Source of the DNA: Labrys okinawensis
GTDB lineage: Bacteria; Pseudomonadota; Alphaproteobacteria; Rhizobiales; Labraceae
DNA: 64,000 nucleotides
Assembly (NCBI RefSeq): GCF_002982075.1
Contig: NZ_PUEJ01000005.1
Span: 434,001 to 498,000, forward strand
Reading direction: 5' to 3'
Program-made: the position numbers and the translations under genes
Notes under the pieces: model-generated
The model's database searches: none
What the model was told of the DNA's origin: nothing
Seen by the model: the letters and a program-made list of their open reading frames with translations, nothing else
Shown here: piece by piece, positions 8,375 through 17,816 of the stretch
Numbering within the stretch: the stretch's first letter is position 1
Layout of the letters: the number at the start of each line of letters is the position of its first letter

Positions 8375-8983
8375 TCAATTGGCTTCGGCTATGGGTTTGA
8401 GCCTGTCGAGGAAGGGTTTCACCACCTCCGCATTGCCGGGAAGCGGTGTCAAGGCTTGCAGGGACGCGAACTGTTCGTCGAGCTGCTGCAGCGCTTCCTT
8501 TCTCTTCTCGGGAGTGAGGCTCTGATCCGCCTCGATCTCGGCCCGTGCCTTGGCCTTCTCTGCTTCGGGATCGTTCTGAGCGTTCTCGGCCGCATTGCCA
8601 CCGCTATTGTCGGGGACATCGGCCTGATAGGCCAGCATCACCGAATTGGTGACGATATCGAGCGTGTCGAGATCCTTGAAATCATATTTGGTCAGGATTG
8701 CATCGGTGCGCGTCTTGGCCTCGGCGATATCCTGGAATGCCGGCAGGGAGGCCACGGGATCATCGCCGGGCGTGTCGGAACGATCGCCATATTTCTTGGT
8801 GAGATCGGCGGCGAGGACCGCCAACTCCCCACGTGCGGCGATGAATTTCTCCACCATCGGCGCGGTCAGCTTGACCTGGTCGTCGCTCGCGCCGGCGGAG
8901 CCGGACAGGAAACACGCCGATAGAGCCAGGCTGGAAGCAAGACATAGACGGCGGGCGAAGTGCCTGACGGTGTGGGCGTGCAT
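8375..8983 (-). CDS. Putative lipoprotein, unknown function
   Basis: A 202-residue exported protein. The N-terminus (MHAHTVRHFARRLCLASSLALSAC) is a signal peptide ending in a lipobox-like LSAC, so lipid attachment at Cys24 is likely; cleavage at the nearby AGA by signal peptidase I is an alternative. The mature part is mostly helical and rich in Asp, Glu, Ala and Gln, with KARAEIEADQSLTPEKRKEALQQLDEQ suggesting a coiled coil. I do not recognise the family. The start was chosen at the signal peptide. It ends just after the CoA-binding gene and begins 5 bases after the NAD kinase stop, suggesting co-transcription with nadK. Confidence 0.75.
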   Translation of the reverse strand: MHAHTVRHFARRLCLASSLALSACFLSGSAGASDDQVKLTAPMVEKFIAARGELAVLAADLTKKYGDRSDTPGDDPVASLPAFQDIAEAKTRTDAILTKYDFKDLDTLDIVTNSVMLAYQADVPDNSGGNAAENAQNDPEAEKAKARAEIEADQSLTPEKRKEALQQLDEQFASLQALTPLPGNAEVVKPFLDRLKPIAEAN

Positions 8984-8988
8984 GGTGG

Positions 8989-9768
8989 CTACCAATCGAA
9001 TTGCTCGCGCAGGATGCGCTCGTCGAGCGAGTGCCCAGGGTCGTGCAGCATGACGAGGTCTTGCGACAAATCCATGGCTATCTCGACGCGCTGTACATCC
9101 TTGACCTCGACATTGTCGCCGACCGCATTGACCGGCCGCTTGCTCGCTTCCAGCACGTCGACGGTGACACGGGCGCGCTGCGGCAGGATGGCACCGCGCC
9201 AACGCCTCGGCCGAAAGGCCGAAATCGGGGTGAGTGCCAGCAAAGGCGCCTCGAGGGGCAGGATCGGACCATTCGCCGACAGATTATAGGCGGTCGATCC
9301 GGCAGGGGTCGCCACGATCAGGCCATCGCAGATCAGGCTCTCCAGCCGGACATGCTCGTCGATCGAGATCTTGAGCTTGGCCGCCTGGAAACGGGCGCGC
9401 AGCAGCGAAACCTCGTTGATGGCGTAGGACTTCGATTTATGGCCGCGTGTATCGACTGCGCACATCGCGAGCGGGTGCACCACGCTACGCCGGGCCTTGG
9501 CCAGGCGGTCATGCAGGTCGTTTTCGCGGAACTCGTTCATCAGGAAGCCGACCGAGCCGCGATTCATGCCATAGATGGGAAGCTTGCGGCCCATCAGCCT
9601 GTGCAGCGTCTGCAGCATGAGACCGTCCCCGCCGAGAGCGACGACCACGTCGGCTTCCTCGATCGGGACGTCGCCATAGTGCGCCGTGAGCGATTTGAGC
9701 GCCTTGCGCGCCGAAGCGGTGGCGGTGGCCACGAAGGCGATCTTCTCGAAATGGTGTTTGCTGGTCAC
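8989..9768 (-). CDS. nadK: NAD kinase
   Basis: A ~259-residue ATP-NAD kinase making NADP+. The catalytic GGDG motif is at about residues 46-49 ([15 protein letters not shown]), followed by [15 protein letters not shown] and the NAD-binding [16 protein letters not shown]. The start is uncertain: the GTG at 9768 gives the family's usual length, while the frame stays open to 9942 with an ATG at 9840. The DAEVD-type C-terminal region and [17 protein letters not shown] are typical of alphaproteobacterial enzymes. Confidence 0.92.
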   Translation of the reverse strand: MTSKHHFEKIAFVATATASARKALKSLTAHYGDVPIEEADVVVALGGDGLMLQTLHRLMGRKLPIYGMNRGSVGFLMNEFRENDLHDRLAKARRSVVHPLAMCAVDTRGHKSKSYAINEVSLLRARFQAAKLKISIDEHVRLESLICDGLIVATPAGSTAYNLSANGPILPLEAPLLALTPISAFRPRRWRGAILPQRARVTVDVLEASKRPVNAVGDNVEVKDVQRVEIAMDLSQDLVMLHDPGHSLDERILREQFDW

Positions 9769-10113
9769 GAATGGAATCGCAATGGGAATGTTCGCTGGAC
9801 CAGGGCATGCCCGGGTCGATGGATGAGGCAGGCGACGCATGCCCGATGACAGCCTATCGCGAAAAATCGGCGACTGCCAATGCCCAAAGCGTCGTGCGGT
9901 GGAGAGAAACGCCGAGGGGCAAAGGCGCGGCTCCCGGCGCATGAGCCGGCATGAGAAAACGCCGCACTGACGATCAGCACGGCGTCTTCAAGATCCCGAA
10001 GCGTCTCGAAACGCAAGACGCATGAGCCGCCCCTGGGCGGCGATTGGTCTGGAAAGAAGAACTTGAGCAAGGGAGCGCTCAACCGCGAACGCCCTTTGCT
10101 CAAGTAGATCACA

Positions 10114-12804
10114 TCATTTCTTGGACCACCATCCGGCCTTCTTCGGCTTGGCTGGATCGACGGCGTCGACATAGACATAGGCCGAGGGGTTGGACACCAC
10201 GACTTCGCGCACCGCGGCGGATGCCACGGCTTCCTGACCCGGCTCGGGTTCCGACTCGGCGGCAGGAGCCGGTGCCGGAGGCTGCTCGGCCTGGACCGTC
10301 TCGGCCTGGACCGTCTCGGCTTGGACCGGTTCGGCTTCCGGGGCAGGGGCCGGCGTGGTCTCGCTCTCCGCTTCTGTCTTGATCGCCACCTGCTTGCGTC
10401 CGCGGCGCTTGGGCTTCGGCTTTTCTTCCGCGGCTATCTCGGGGACGGCCTCGGCGACAGCCGCTACTTCGGCGGCTTCCGCCGCAGCGGTCTCGAGCGG
10501 GGCGGTTGCGGGGGCGGAAGCCGCAACTGCCGGCGGTTCGACTTCGGCCTCGCGGCGGCCGCCACGACGCCCGCGGCGGCGACGCTTGCCGGCATCCGCG
10601 CCTTCGTCCTCGCTCGCGGCGACGGTTTCGGCGACCGCAGGCGGTGTCACATCCTCGGCCGTGGACGGCTCGGCTGCAGCCTGCTCGGCGGCGGGCGCGG
10701 CATCCTCGCCTTCACCTTCGCTGTCACCTTCGTTTTCATTGGCTGCGGCGTTCTGCGCATCGGCTTCGCCACCCGGGCCATTGCCCCGGCGACGACGACG
10801 GCGACGGCGGCGTTTGCGGCCGCCTTCCCCGGTTTCGGCTTCGCCATCCGCGGCTTGATGGCGCGACTTGCGGCCACCCTCGATTTCCTTTTCTTCCTCT
10901 TCCTCGACGTCGGTCTCGACCTCGGCCACTTCTTCGGCCGGCGGGAAGGAGTCGACCTGGACGGTGGTCGCCACCGGGCGCGGTTCCTGCGGTGTCGCGA
11001 TATCACCGCGTTCGATCAGGTAGTTCTGGCTACCCACGATGGTCTCGTCGGCGCTCACGGTGATGGAAACGCCGAACCGGGCTTCCAGCGCATAGAGATG
11101 GCCGCGCTTGTGGTTGAGCACATAGAGCGCGGTGGCCGTCCGGGTGCGCAGCACCAGATTATGCGTGGCGCTCTTGAGAAGCTGGTCCTCGAGGGCGCGC
11201 AGGATATGCAGGGCCACGGAGGTGACGGAACGGACATGGCCGCTGCCGCCGCAATGGGCGCACACCTCGGTGGAGGATTCCAGCACGCCGGTGCGGATGC
11301 GCTGGCGCGACATCTCCATCAGGCCGAAATGCGAGATGCGGCCGACCTGAATACGCGCCCTGTCGTTCTTCAGGCAATCCTTGAGCTTGCGCTCGACCGA
11401 GCGGTTGTTGCGGCTCTCGTCCATATCGATGAAATCGATGACGATCAGGCCGGCAAGGTCGCGCAGGCGCAACTGACGGGAGATTTCCTCCGCAGCCTCG
11501 AGATTGGTCTTGAGGGCAGTGTCCTCGATGTTGTGCTCGCGCGTGGCGCGGCCGGAGTTGACGTCGATCGAAACCAGTGCCTCGGTCTGATTGATGACGA
11601 TATAGCCGCCTGATTTCAGGCTGACCGAGGGCGAGAACATCGCGTCGAGCTGGGCTTCCACGCCGAAGCGCTGGAACAGCGGAGCCGCCTCGCGATAGGC
11701 CTGGACGTTCTTGGCATGGCTCGGCATGAGCATGCGCATGAAGTCCTTGGCCTCGCGATAACCCTCGTCGCCGGCGACGATCACCTCGTCGATGTCCTTG
11801 TTGTAGAGGTCGCGGATCGAGCGCTTGATCAGCGAGCCTTCTTCATAGACGAGCGTCGGAGCCGCGGATTTCAGGGTGAGATCGCGCACGTTCTCCCACA
11901 GGCGCAGCAGATATTCGAAGTCGCGCTTGATCTCGACCTTGGTGCGCGAAGCACCGGCCGTGCGCAGGATCACGCCCATGCCGTCCGGCACGTCAAGTTC
12001 GCCGGCCACGGCCTTGAGACGCTTGCGGTCGACGGCATTGGTGATCTTGCGGGAAATGCCGCCGCCCCGGGCGGTGTTGGGCATCAGCACCGAATAACGA
12101 CCGGCCAGCGACAGATAGGTGGTCAGGGCCGCGCCCTTGTTGCCGCGCTCTTCCTTGACGACCTGAACCAGCAGCACCTGGCGGCGCTTGATCACTTCCT
12201 GGATCTTGTACTGCTTGCGCGGGCGGGCGACGCGCTCTGGGATGTCGTCGGCGACATCGCCGCCACCGAGTGCCTCGACATGCTCCTCGTCGGAACCGGA
12301 GCCGACCTCGACGATGCCGCCGGAGCCGCCTTCCTCACCGGCGCTGTCATCGGTTGCATCAGGTTCGGGAGCCGAAGCGACGACAGCGGCCGTTTCGGCT
12401 TCTGCAGCCTCGGTGCGGTTCTGCCCGCGGCCGCGACGACGGCGCGAGCCGCCCCGGCGACCCTCGCTCGCGCCATTGGCGTTGCCGTTTTCCTCGTCGT
12501 CTTCCTCGTCGCGATGCGAGCGCTGCTCCTCGGCCAGCAAGGCCAGGCGATCGGCGACGGGTATCTGATAGTAGTCAGGGTGGATTTCCGAAAAGGCAAG
12601 GAAGCCGTGGCGATTGCCGCCATATTCCACGAAGGCCGCCTGAAGAGACGGTTCGACTCGGGTGACTTTGGCGAGATAGATATTGCCGCGCAGCTGCTTG
12701 CGATTGGCTGCCTCGAAGTCAAACTCCTCGACGCGATTGCCGCGGACCACCACGACCCGGGTTTCCTCCGGGTGGGCGGCATCGATCAACATTTTGTTGG
12801 CCAT
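10114..12804 (-). CDS. rne: Ribonuclease E (Rne/Rng family)
   Basis: An 896-residue endoribonuclease and degradosome scaffold. The conserved MANKMLIDAAHPEETRVVVV N-terminus fixes the start at 12804. Then come the S1 RNA-binding segment (GNIYLAKVTRVEPSLQAAFVEYG), an acidic insertion after residue ~95 typical of alphaproteobacterial RNase E, the catalytic DNase-I-like region (IVIDFIDMDESRNNRSVE), and the zinc-link motif CAHCGGSGHV. The last ~300 residues are low-complexity, alternating acidic/alanine stretches with arginine-rich blocks (RRGRRGGRRE, KRRRRRRR), which bind RNA and partners. It ends in GWWSKK. It is divergent from an amidase gene across an ~780-base gap. Confidence 0.95.
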   Translation of the reverse strand: MANKMLIDAAHPEETRVVVVRGNRVEEFDFEAANRKQLRGNIYLAKVTRVEPSLQAAFVEYGGNRHGFLAFSEIHPDYYQIPVADRLALLAEEQRSHRDEEDDEENGNANGASEGRRGGSRRRRGRGQNRTEAAEAETAAVVASAPEPDATDDSAGEEGGSGGIVEVGSGSDEEHVEALGGGDVADDIPERVARPRKQYKIQEVIKRRQVLLVQVVKEERGNKGAALTTYLSLAGRYSVLMPNTARGGGISRKITNAVDRKRLKAVAGELDVPDGMGVILRTAGASRTKVEIKRDFEYLLRLWENVRDLTLKSAAPTLVYEEGSLIKRSIRDLYNKDIDEVIVAGDEGYREAKDFMRMLMPSHAKNVQAYREAAPLFQRFGVEAQLDAMFSPSVSLKSGGYIVINQTEALVSIDVNSGRATREHNIEDTALKTNLEAAEEISRQLRLRDLAGLIVIDFIDMDESRNNRSVERKLKDCLKNDRARIQVGRISHFGLMEMSRQRIRTGVLESSTEVCAHCGGSGHVRSVTSVALHILRALEDQLLKSATHNLVLRTRTATALYVLNHKRGHLYALEARFGVSITVSADETIVGSQNYLIERGDIATPQEPRPVATTVQVDSFPPAEEVAEVETDVEEEEEKEIEGGRKSRHQAADGEAETGEGGRKRRRRRRRRRGNGPGGEADAQNAAANENEGDSEGEGEDAAPAAEQAAAEPSTAEDVTPPAVAETVAASEDEGADAGKRRRRGRRGGRREAEVEPPAVAASAPATAPLETAAAEAAEVAAVAEAVPEIAAEEKPKPKRRGRKQVAIKTEAESETTPAPAPEAEPVQAETVQAETVQAEQPPAPAPAAESEPEPGQEAVASAAVREVVVSNPSAYVYVDAVDPAKPKKAGWWSKK

Positions 12805-13585
12805 TATTATTTTCTCTCTGGCAAGCGCGGCCGGGGTCATGCGCGGGGCTGCAGGCGACGAACACCGATACAGCCCTGCCGATGCGGCAGGCGCTTGCTC
12901 TGTTGGCTGGGACAAGGCTCGATGAGGGGCGAATGGTATGTCCCGAAGCCGAAAGCGGCAGTGTTCGTGCAAACCGCTCGGGGAGTGCACGCTGCTTCAC
13001 TTCTCGACGTCCGGGGGATGCTGTTATTTGCATCGCTCCATCACCGGGTTCGGGTCTCGGGACGAATCCCGCGACGGCGCTCTCGGTCGATGGGCGGGAC
13101 GGAATGTCCGACTGGCGCTCGCGCCAATCCGGATCGCTGGCGATCCGCACGCCACCCGTGATTCTCCTTATCCTCTAAGGACACATCAGCAGCCGGATAA
13201 CCTCGGCTTGGCCGGCACCGCATACGATCGTCACGCTTTCACGGCGCAACCGGTCTGCAGGGACCATTCTGATGCTCGAATTCGGCATGGTCGGAGAACC
13301 ATTCGAGAGCGAATTTGTTTTATCGAGTTCTTGTTCGATTTGGCAAGGATTTCCGTTGGCTGTTGCAGGAAGGACACGGACAATGTCTGGCCTGTGTTAA
13401 CGCCGGAGACACCCTTCGGAGCCTTCATCATTGTTTCGCCACTTCCAAGCGGATATTGGCAGGATCGGGTTTCGCGCCGGTCCCCTGCCTTGCAACCGTC
13501 GGGACGTGCCGGCAATCCCCGCGCGGAATTGCAACGCTTCGGCACGGATATGTGCGACGGGGGCGTTCGACGGAATAATTTGGAG
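12805..13585. promoter_or_regulatory. 780-base intergenic region: rne leader and amidase promoter
   Basis: No gene is convincing here. The region separates divergent rne and the amidase gene. It probably contains a long rne 5' leader, since RNase E messages in other bacteria have extended leaders through which the enzyme controls its own level. Several GC-rich hairpins are visible, for example GCCTGCCGCATCGGCAG-type sequence near 12875-12895 and CGGGTCTCGGGACGAATCCCG near 13048-13070. AT-rich promoter-like sequence appears only near 13310-13350. No specific motif is assigned. Confidence 0.4.
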
Positions 13586-13588
13586 ATG

Positions 13589-14914
13589 ATGGGCGGAATG
13601 AGGCTCGCCGCGATAGGCATGCTGGTCTTGTTGGGGATAGGGCAGGCGCAGATGGCCCGTGCCGCCCAGGGCCCCGTCGCCCCTCCGGTTACGGCCGACC
13701 CCGTGGAGACGCAGCCCCCCGCGACAATGGCGCCGTCCACCCTGACGGCCAGTGACGCAAGGCTGGCGGGCGACGACAGGCGAACGCGCCTGATCGTTGA
13801 TCTTCACGGCTCCGTGAGCGACCTGAATTTTCGCGTCTTCGTGCTGCCTGATCCCTATCGCGTCGTGGTCGACCTGCCGCAAATAGAATTCGGCATGCCG
13901 CCGGAGACCGGCAAGCACGGGCGCGGCGTGGTGAGCGCCTATCGGTTTGGCCTGATCGCGCCCGGCAAGTCTCGCATCGTCCTGGACCTGACCGAGCCGG
14001 TAGCGGTGGACAAATCCTTCCTTCTGGATGCGCTGGACGATCAACCGGCGCGGCTGGTGATCGATCTCGTCAAGACGGACAGGGCTGCCTTCATGCGCGC
14101 CGCCGCGAGCCAGAAGAGTTCGGACATGAGCGCGCATCCGCAGCCGCCGCCGTCCTCGCCGCCGCTTCTGCCGGAAAGCCAGCCCGGACGACCGGTGGTC
14201 GTGGTCGATCCCGGCCATGGCGGCATTGACATGGGCGCAACCTCCAAATCCGGCGAGCAGGAAAAGACCATCGTGCTCGAATTCGCCAAGCGGCTCGCCG
14301 ACAAGATCAACGAGACGGGGCGCTACCGGGCCGTGCTGACCCGTGACGGCGATACTTTCATCTCCTTGGCCGGTCGCGTGCAGTTCGCGCGCGCAAACCG
14401 CGCCTCGCTGTTCATCTCGGTGCATGCCGATACGCTGCACGATCCGTTCGGCGTGAGGGGAGCGACGATCTACACGCTCTCGGACCGGGCTTCGGATGCC
14501 GAATCGGCTCGTTATGCCGAGCAGGAGAACAAGGCGGACGCGATCGCGGGCGTGGACTTGGCCTCGGAGCCCGGTGATGTCGCCGATATCCTGATCGACC
14601 TCACGCGGCGCGAAACCAAATCCTTCTCCAACGGTTTCGCCAAGGTTCTCATCGACCAGTTCCAGGCCGCTGCCACGCTCAACAAGAACCCGCATCGTTC
14701 GGCCGGCTTCAAGGTGCTGACCGCACCCGACATTCCCTCGGTGCTGCTGGAACTCGGTTATCTATCGAGCCGGGACGACGTGAAGCTGCTGACGTCGGAC
14801 GACTGGCGCAACCGCGCCTCCGATGCGGTGGTGACGGCGATCGACGCTTTCTTCCAGCAGCGCCGCGCCAACCAGCCCGCGGCAGCCAGCGGTTCGGTGC
14901 CGGCAACCCCCTGA
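13589..14914 (+). CDS. N-acetylmuramoyl-L-alanine amidase (AmiC-like, AMIN + Amidase_3)
   Basis: A ~441-residue exported peptidoglycan amidase that removes stem peptides during cell separation. A signal peptide (MGGMRLAAIGMLVLLGIGQAQ) comes first. An AMIN domain follows (about residues 60-160; RTRLIVDLHGSVSDLNFRVFVLPDPYRVVVDLP), then a proline-rich linker and an Amidase_3 domain from about 205: VVVDPGHGGIDMGA, LFISVHAD and LLELGYLSS supply the zinc ligands and the catalytic glutamate. Three in-frame ATGs (13586, 13589, 13598) follow TTGGAG; the exact start is unresolved. It is followed by PBP1A, the order usual in Rhizobiales. Confidence 0.92.
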   Translation: MGGMRLAAIGMLVLLGIGQAQMARAAQGPVAPPVTADPVETQPPATMAPSTLTASDARLAGDDRRTRLIVDLHGSVSDLNFRVFVLPDPYRVVVDLPQIEFGMPPETGKHGRGVVSAYRFGLIAPGKSRIVLDLTEPVAVDKSFLLDALDDQPARLVIDLVKTDRAAFMRAAASQKSSDMSAHPQPPPSSPPLLPESQPGRPVVVVDPGHGGIDMGATSKSGEQEKTIVLEFAKRLADKINETGRYRAVLTRDGDTFISLAGRVQFARANRASLFISVHADTLHDPFGVRGATIYTLSDRASDAESARYAEQENKADAIAGVDLASEPGDVADILIDLTRRETKSFSNGFAKVLIDQFQAAATLNKNPHRSAGFKVLTAPDIPSVLLELGYLSSRDDVKLLTSDDWRNRASDAVVTAIDAFFQQRRANQPAAASGSVPATP

Positions 14915-15234
14915 GGCCTCTCGCCCCCGGCCTCGCCCGATTTCGCAAAGAGGCATCGAAACGAGCTCCGGAGACAGGAGAACGCCCGCATCCCGCGGCT
15001 CTCTCGAAAGGCGCGCCTGCAGGCGTCATGCACAGGCATGTTGCCGGTGAGCCGCAGTTTCTCCACAAAAGCCCTGCAAAAGCGTCGAGGTGCAGTTGCC
15101 GCCCTTGGGTTCGGCCGGCCCGGCATGTTAGATGTCAACGAAACGAGCCGGGGCTGCCGGCATGAAAACGAACGGCTTCGGCCCACACCTGGCGACGGCA
15201 GGGCGGGGAAGATATTGCCGATGAAAGCGTTGTG
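14915..15234. other. Amidase-PBP1A intergenic region
   Basis: A 320-base GC-rich gap with no supported gene. A promoter for the PBP1A gene is probably in its second half; the sequence around 15100-15140 (TTGGGT ... TTAGAT) is a weak candidate. A five-codon reading frame ATGAAAGCGTTGTGA (15221-15235) ends exactly at the PBP1A start and could couple translation, but this is speculative. Confidence 0.3.
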
Positions 15235-17643
15235 ATGAGACTTTTCGTTCGGTTCCTTGGATTTTTGTTCACAACGGCATCGATGTTGTTCCTTGTCGGG
15301 GGATCGTTCCTGGCCCTCTATGTCTGGGCCAACACGCGCGACCTGCCCGATACCGCAGCGCTCAAGGACTACGAACCACCGGTGATGACGCGCGTGCATG
15401 CGGGCGACGGCGCGCTTCTGGCCGAATATGCCCGCCAGCGTCGCCTCTATCTGCCGATCGAAGTGATGCCGCCGCTCCTGATCCACGCCTTCATGTCGGC
15501 GGAAGACAATGATTTCTACAATCATGTCGGCATCGATCCCAAGGGCGTGCTGCGCGCGCTGATCGCCAATGTCACGCATAAGGGCCGCCGCCAGCAGGGC
15601 GCATCGACCATCACGCAGCAGGTCGCCAAGAATTTCTTCCTCGCGCCCGACCAGAACATCGTGCGCAAGATCAAGGAAGCCATCCTGGCCCTGCGGATGG
15701 AGCAGACCTATTCGAAGGACAAGATCCTCGAGCTCTATCTGAACGAGATCTATCTGGGCATGGGCAATTACGGTGTGGCCGCCGCTGCCCTCAATTATTT
15801 CGGCAAGTCGGTCGACGAGCTCGGCGTCGCCCAGGTCGCCTATCTCGCCGCCCTGCCGAAGGGCCCCAACAACTACAATCCGATCCGCAATCACGATGCG
15901 GCCGTCGGTCGACGCAATTGGGTGATCGACCAGATGGTCTCCAATGGCTACATCTCCAAGGAGGAGGGGCGGAAGGCCCAGGCCGAGCCTCTGGCCGTGA
16001 CGCCGCGTTCCTTCGAAGGCGCCCAGAGCTACGCGGCCAATTATTTCACGGAGGAAGTCCGGCGCGAGATCGCCGAGCGCTATGGCGAGGACAAGCTCTA
16101 TGAGGGCGGCCTGTCCGTGCGCACCACGCTCGATCCCAAGCTCCAGCGCCTGGCGCGCGATGCCATGGTACAGGGGCTCGTGCGTTTTGACGAGCGCGGT
16201 GGTTTCCGCGGCCCGGTCAAGAATGTCGATCTCGGCGAGGATTGGGGCCTGACTCTCGGCGCGGAGAAGCGCCTGAGCGACATCAAGCCCTGGCAGCTTG
16301 CCATCGTGCTCGATTCCAGCGACAACTCCGCCCGCATCGGACTGCAGCCCCCGCTGGACCGGTTCGGCTCGATTTCAACCGAACGCCCGACCGGCACCAT
16401 CAATCTGGACGGTGTGAAATGGGCGCGCAGCCGGGTCGGCAAGGTCAGCCAGATCCTGAAGGTCGGCGACATCATCTATGTCGAGCCCAAAACCGATGGC
16501 ACCTACCGCCTGCGGCAGATCCCCGAAATCTCCGGCGCCATGGTGGTAATGGATCCCTATACGGGCCGCGTGCTCGCCATGGTGGGAGGTTTCTCATTCG
16601 ACCAGAGCGAATTCAACCGCGCGACCCAGGCGCAGCGCCAGCCCGGCTCCTCCTTCAAGCCCTTCGTCTACGCCACCGCCATCGACAATGGCTATACGCC
16701 GGCCTCCGTGGTCATGGACGCGCCGATCGAGATCAACCAGGGCAATGGCGAGACCTGGCGGCCGGCCAACTACTCCAACAAGTTCTACGGCCCGCAGACG
16801 CTGCGTTTCGGCATCGAATATTCGCGTAACGTCATGACGGTGCGGCTCGCCCAGGACGTGGGCATGCCGCTGATCGCGGAATATGCCCGTCGTTTCGGCG
16901 TTTACGATGATCTGCCCTCCTATCTGTCGGGCGCGCTCGGTGCCGGCACCACCACCGTGATGCGCATGGTCGCCGGTTACGGCATGCTGGAGAACGGCGG
17001 ACGCCTGATCAAGCCGACCTTGATCGACCGCATCCAGGACCGCTGGGGCAAGACCATCTACAAGCATGACGAGCGGATCTGCCAAGGCTGCAATGCCGAT
17101 GACTGGAACAGCCAGGACGAACCGCGCCTGCTCGACCCGCGCGAGCAGGTCCTCGACCCGATGACGGCCTATCAGGTCACCTCCATGCTCGAGGGTGTGA
17201 TCCAGCACGGTTCGGCCCAGACCCTGCGCTCGCTCAACCGCCCGATCGCCGGCAAGACCGGCACCACCAGCGACGAGAAGGACGCCTGGTTCATCGGCTA
17301 TTCGCCCGATCTCGTCTGCGGCCTCTATGTCGGCTACGACACACCGCGCCACATCGGCAACAAGGTCACGGGCGGCAGCCTGGCGGCGCCGATCTTCGGC
17401 ACTTTCATGAAGACGGCCCTGGCCGATAAGGCGCCGGTGCCGTTCCGCGTTCCGCCTGGCATCAAGCTGATCCGTATCGACCGCAAGACCGGCATGCGTT
17501 CGGAGGGCAGCGGCGCCATTCTGGAAGCCTTCAAGCCTGGCACGGCACCGCCCGACAACTACACCGTCATCGGTTCCGGCGGCGGCTCCGAAGGGGGAGG
17601 CGGTGGCGGCCCCGTCTCCATGGGAACGGGTGATCTCTACTGA
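15235..17643 (+). CDS. mrcA: Penicillin-binding protein 1A (class A PBP)
   Basis: An ~802-residue bifunctional peptidoglycan synthase anchored by one N-terminal helix (about residues 8-30). Glycosyltransferase motifs: EDNDFYNHVGID (catalytic Glu), GASTITQQVAKNF, KEAILALRMEQ and LNEIYLG. Transpeptidase motifs: QPGSSFKPF (nucleophile Ser), SRNVM, and GKTGTTSDEKDAWFIG. An OB-like insertion lies between the two halves. GTG at 15232 and ATG at 15235 are adjacent starts. The C-terminus is a glycine/serine-rich tail. It lies between the amidase and prfB, the standard order. Confidence 0.95.
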   Translation: MRLFVRFLGFLFTTASMLFLVGGSFLALYVWANTRDLPDTAALKDYEPPVMTRVHAGDGALLAEYARQRRLYLPIEVMPPLLIHAFMSAEDNDFYNHVGIDPKGVLRALIANVTHKGRRQQGASTITQQVAKNFFLAPDQNIVRKIKEAILALRMEQTYSKDKILELYLNEIYLGMGNYGVAAAALNYFGKSVDELGVAQVAYLAALPKGPNNYNPIRNHDAAVGRRNWVIDQMVSNGYISKEEGRKAQAEPLAVTPRSFEGAQSYAANYFTEEVRREIAERYGEDKLYEGGLSVRTTLDPKLQRLARDAMVQGLVRFDERGGFRGPVKNVDLGEDWGLTLGAEKRLSDIKPWQLAIVLDSSDNSARIGLQPPLDRFGSISTERPTGTINLDGVKWARSRVGKVSQILKVGDIIYVEPKTDGTYRLRQIPEISGAMVVMDPYTGRVLAMVGGFSFDQSEFNRATQAQRQPGSSFKPFVYATAIDNGYTPASVVMDAPIEINQGNGETWRPANYSNKFYGPQTLRFGIEYSRNVMTVRLAQDVGMPLIAEYARRFGVYDDLPSYLSGALGAGTTTVMRMVAGYGMLENGGRLIKPTLIDRIQDRWGKTIYKHDERICQGCNADDWNSQDEPRLLDPREQVLDPMTAYQVTSMLEGVIQHGSAQTLRSLNRPIAGKTGTTSDEKDAWFIGYSPDLVCGLYVGYDTPRHIGNKVTGGSLAAPIFGTFMKTALADKAPVPFRVPPGIKLIRIDRKTGMRSEGSGAILEAFKPGTAPPDNYTVIGSGGGSEGGGGGGPVSMGTGDLY

Positions 17644-17688
17644 TTGTCCTTCCCCTGGCCGGCCGGCTTGCCTATATGAAGCCCGGCA

Positions 17689-17789
17689 AGAGCAAAGTGC
17701 GGTTTCTTCGAATCGCGCCTTTTCTCTAACTTCTTGTTTTGACGCATTTTCTTGACCGGGAAGCCTATCGGTTTCCTTGAAGATGCTCT
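17689..17789. repeat. Rhizobiales-type intergenic repeat (copy 2), in the prfB leader
   Basis: Begins AGAGCAAAGTGCGG and ends AGATGCTCT, with the core CTAACTTCTTGTTTTGACGC that aligns to the copy at 5101-5230. Its ends are roughly complementary (AGAGCA / TGCTCT). It stops 27 bases before the prfB ATG, so it is probably within the prfB leader or promoter region. Confidence 0.7.
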
Positions 17790-17816
17790 GGTCAACCTCG
17801 AACGGGCGATTCATTC

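Noticed and set aside
10321..11613. Long open frame opposite rne (430 codons)
   Set aside because: Shadow of the GC-rich, low-complexity RNase E tail; no domain and no ribosome site.
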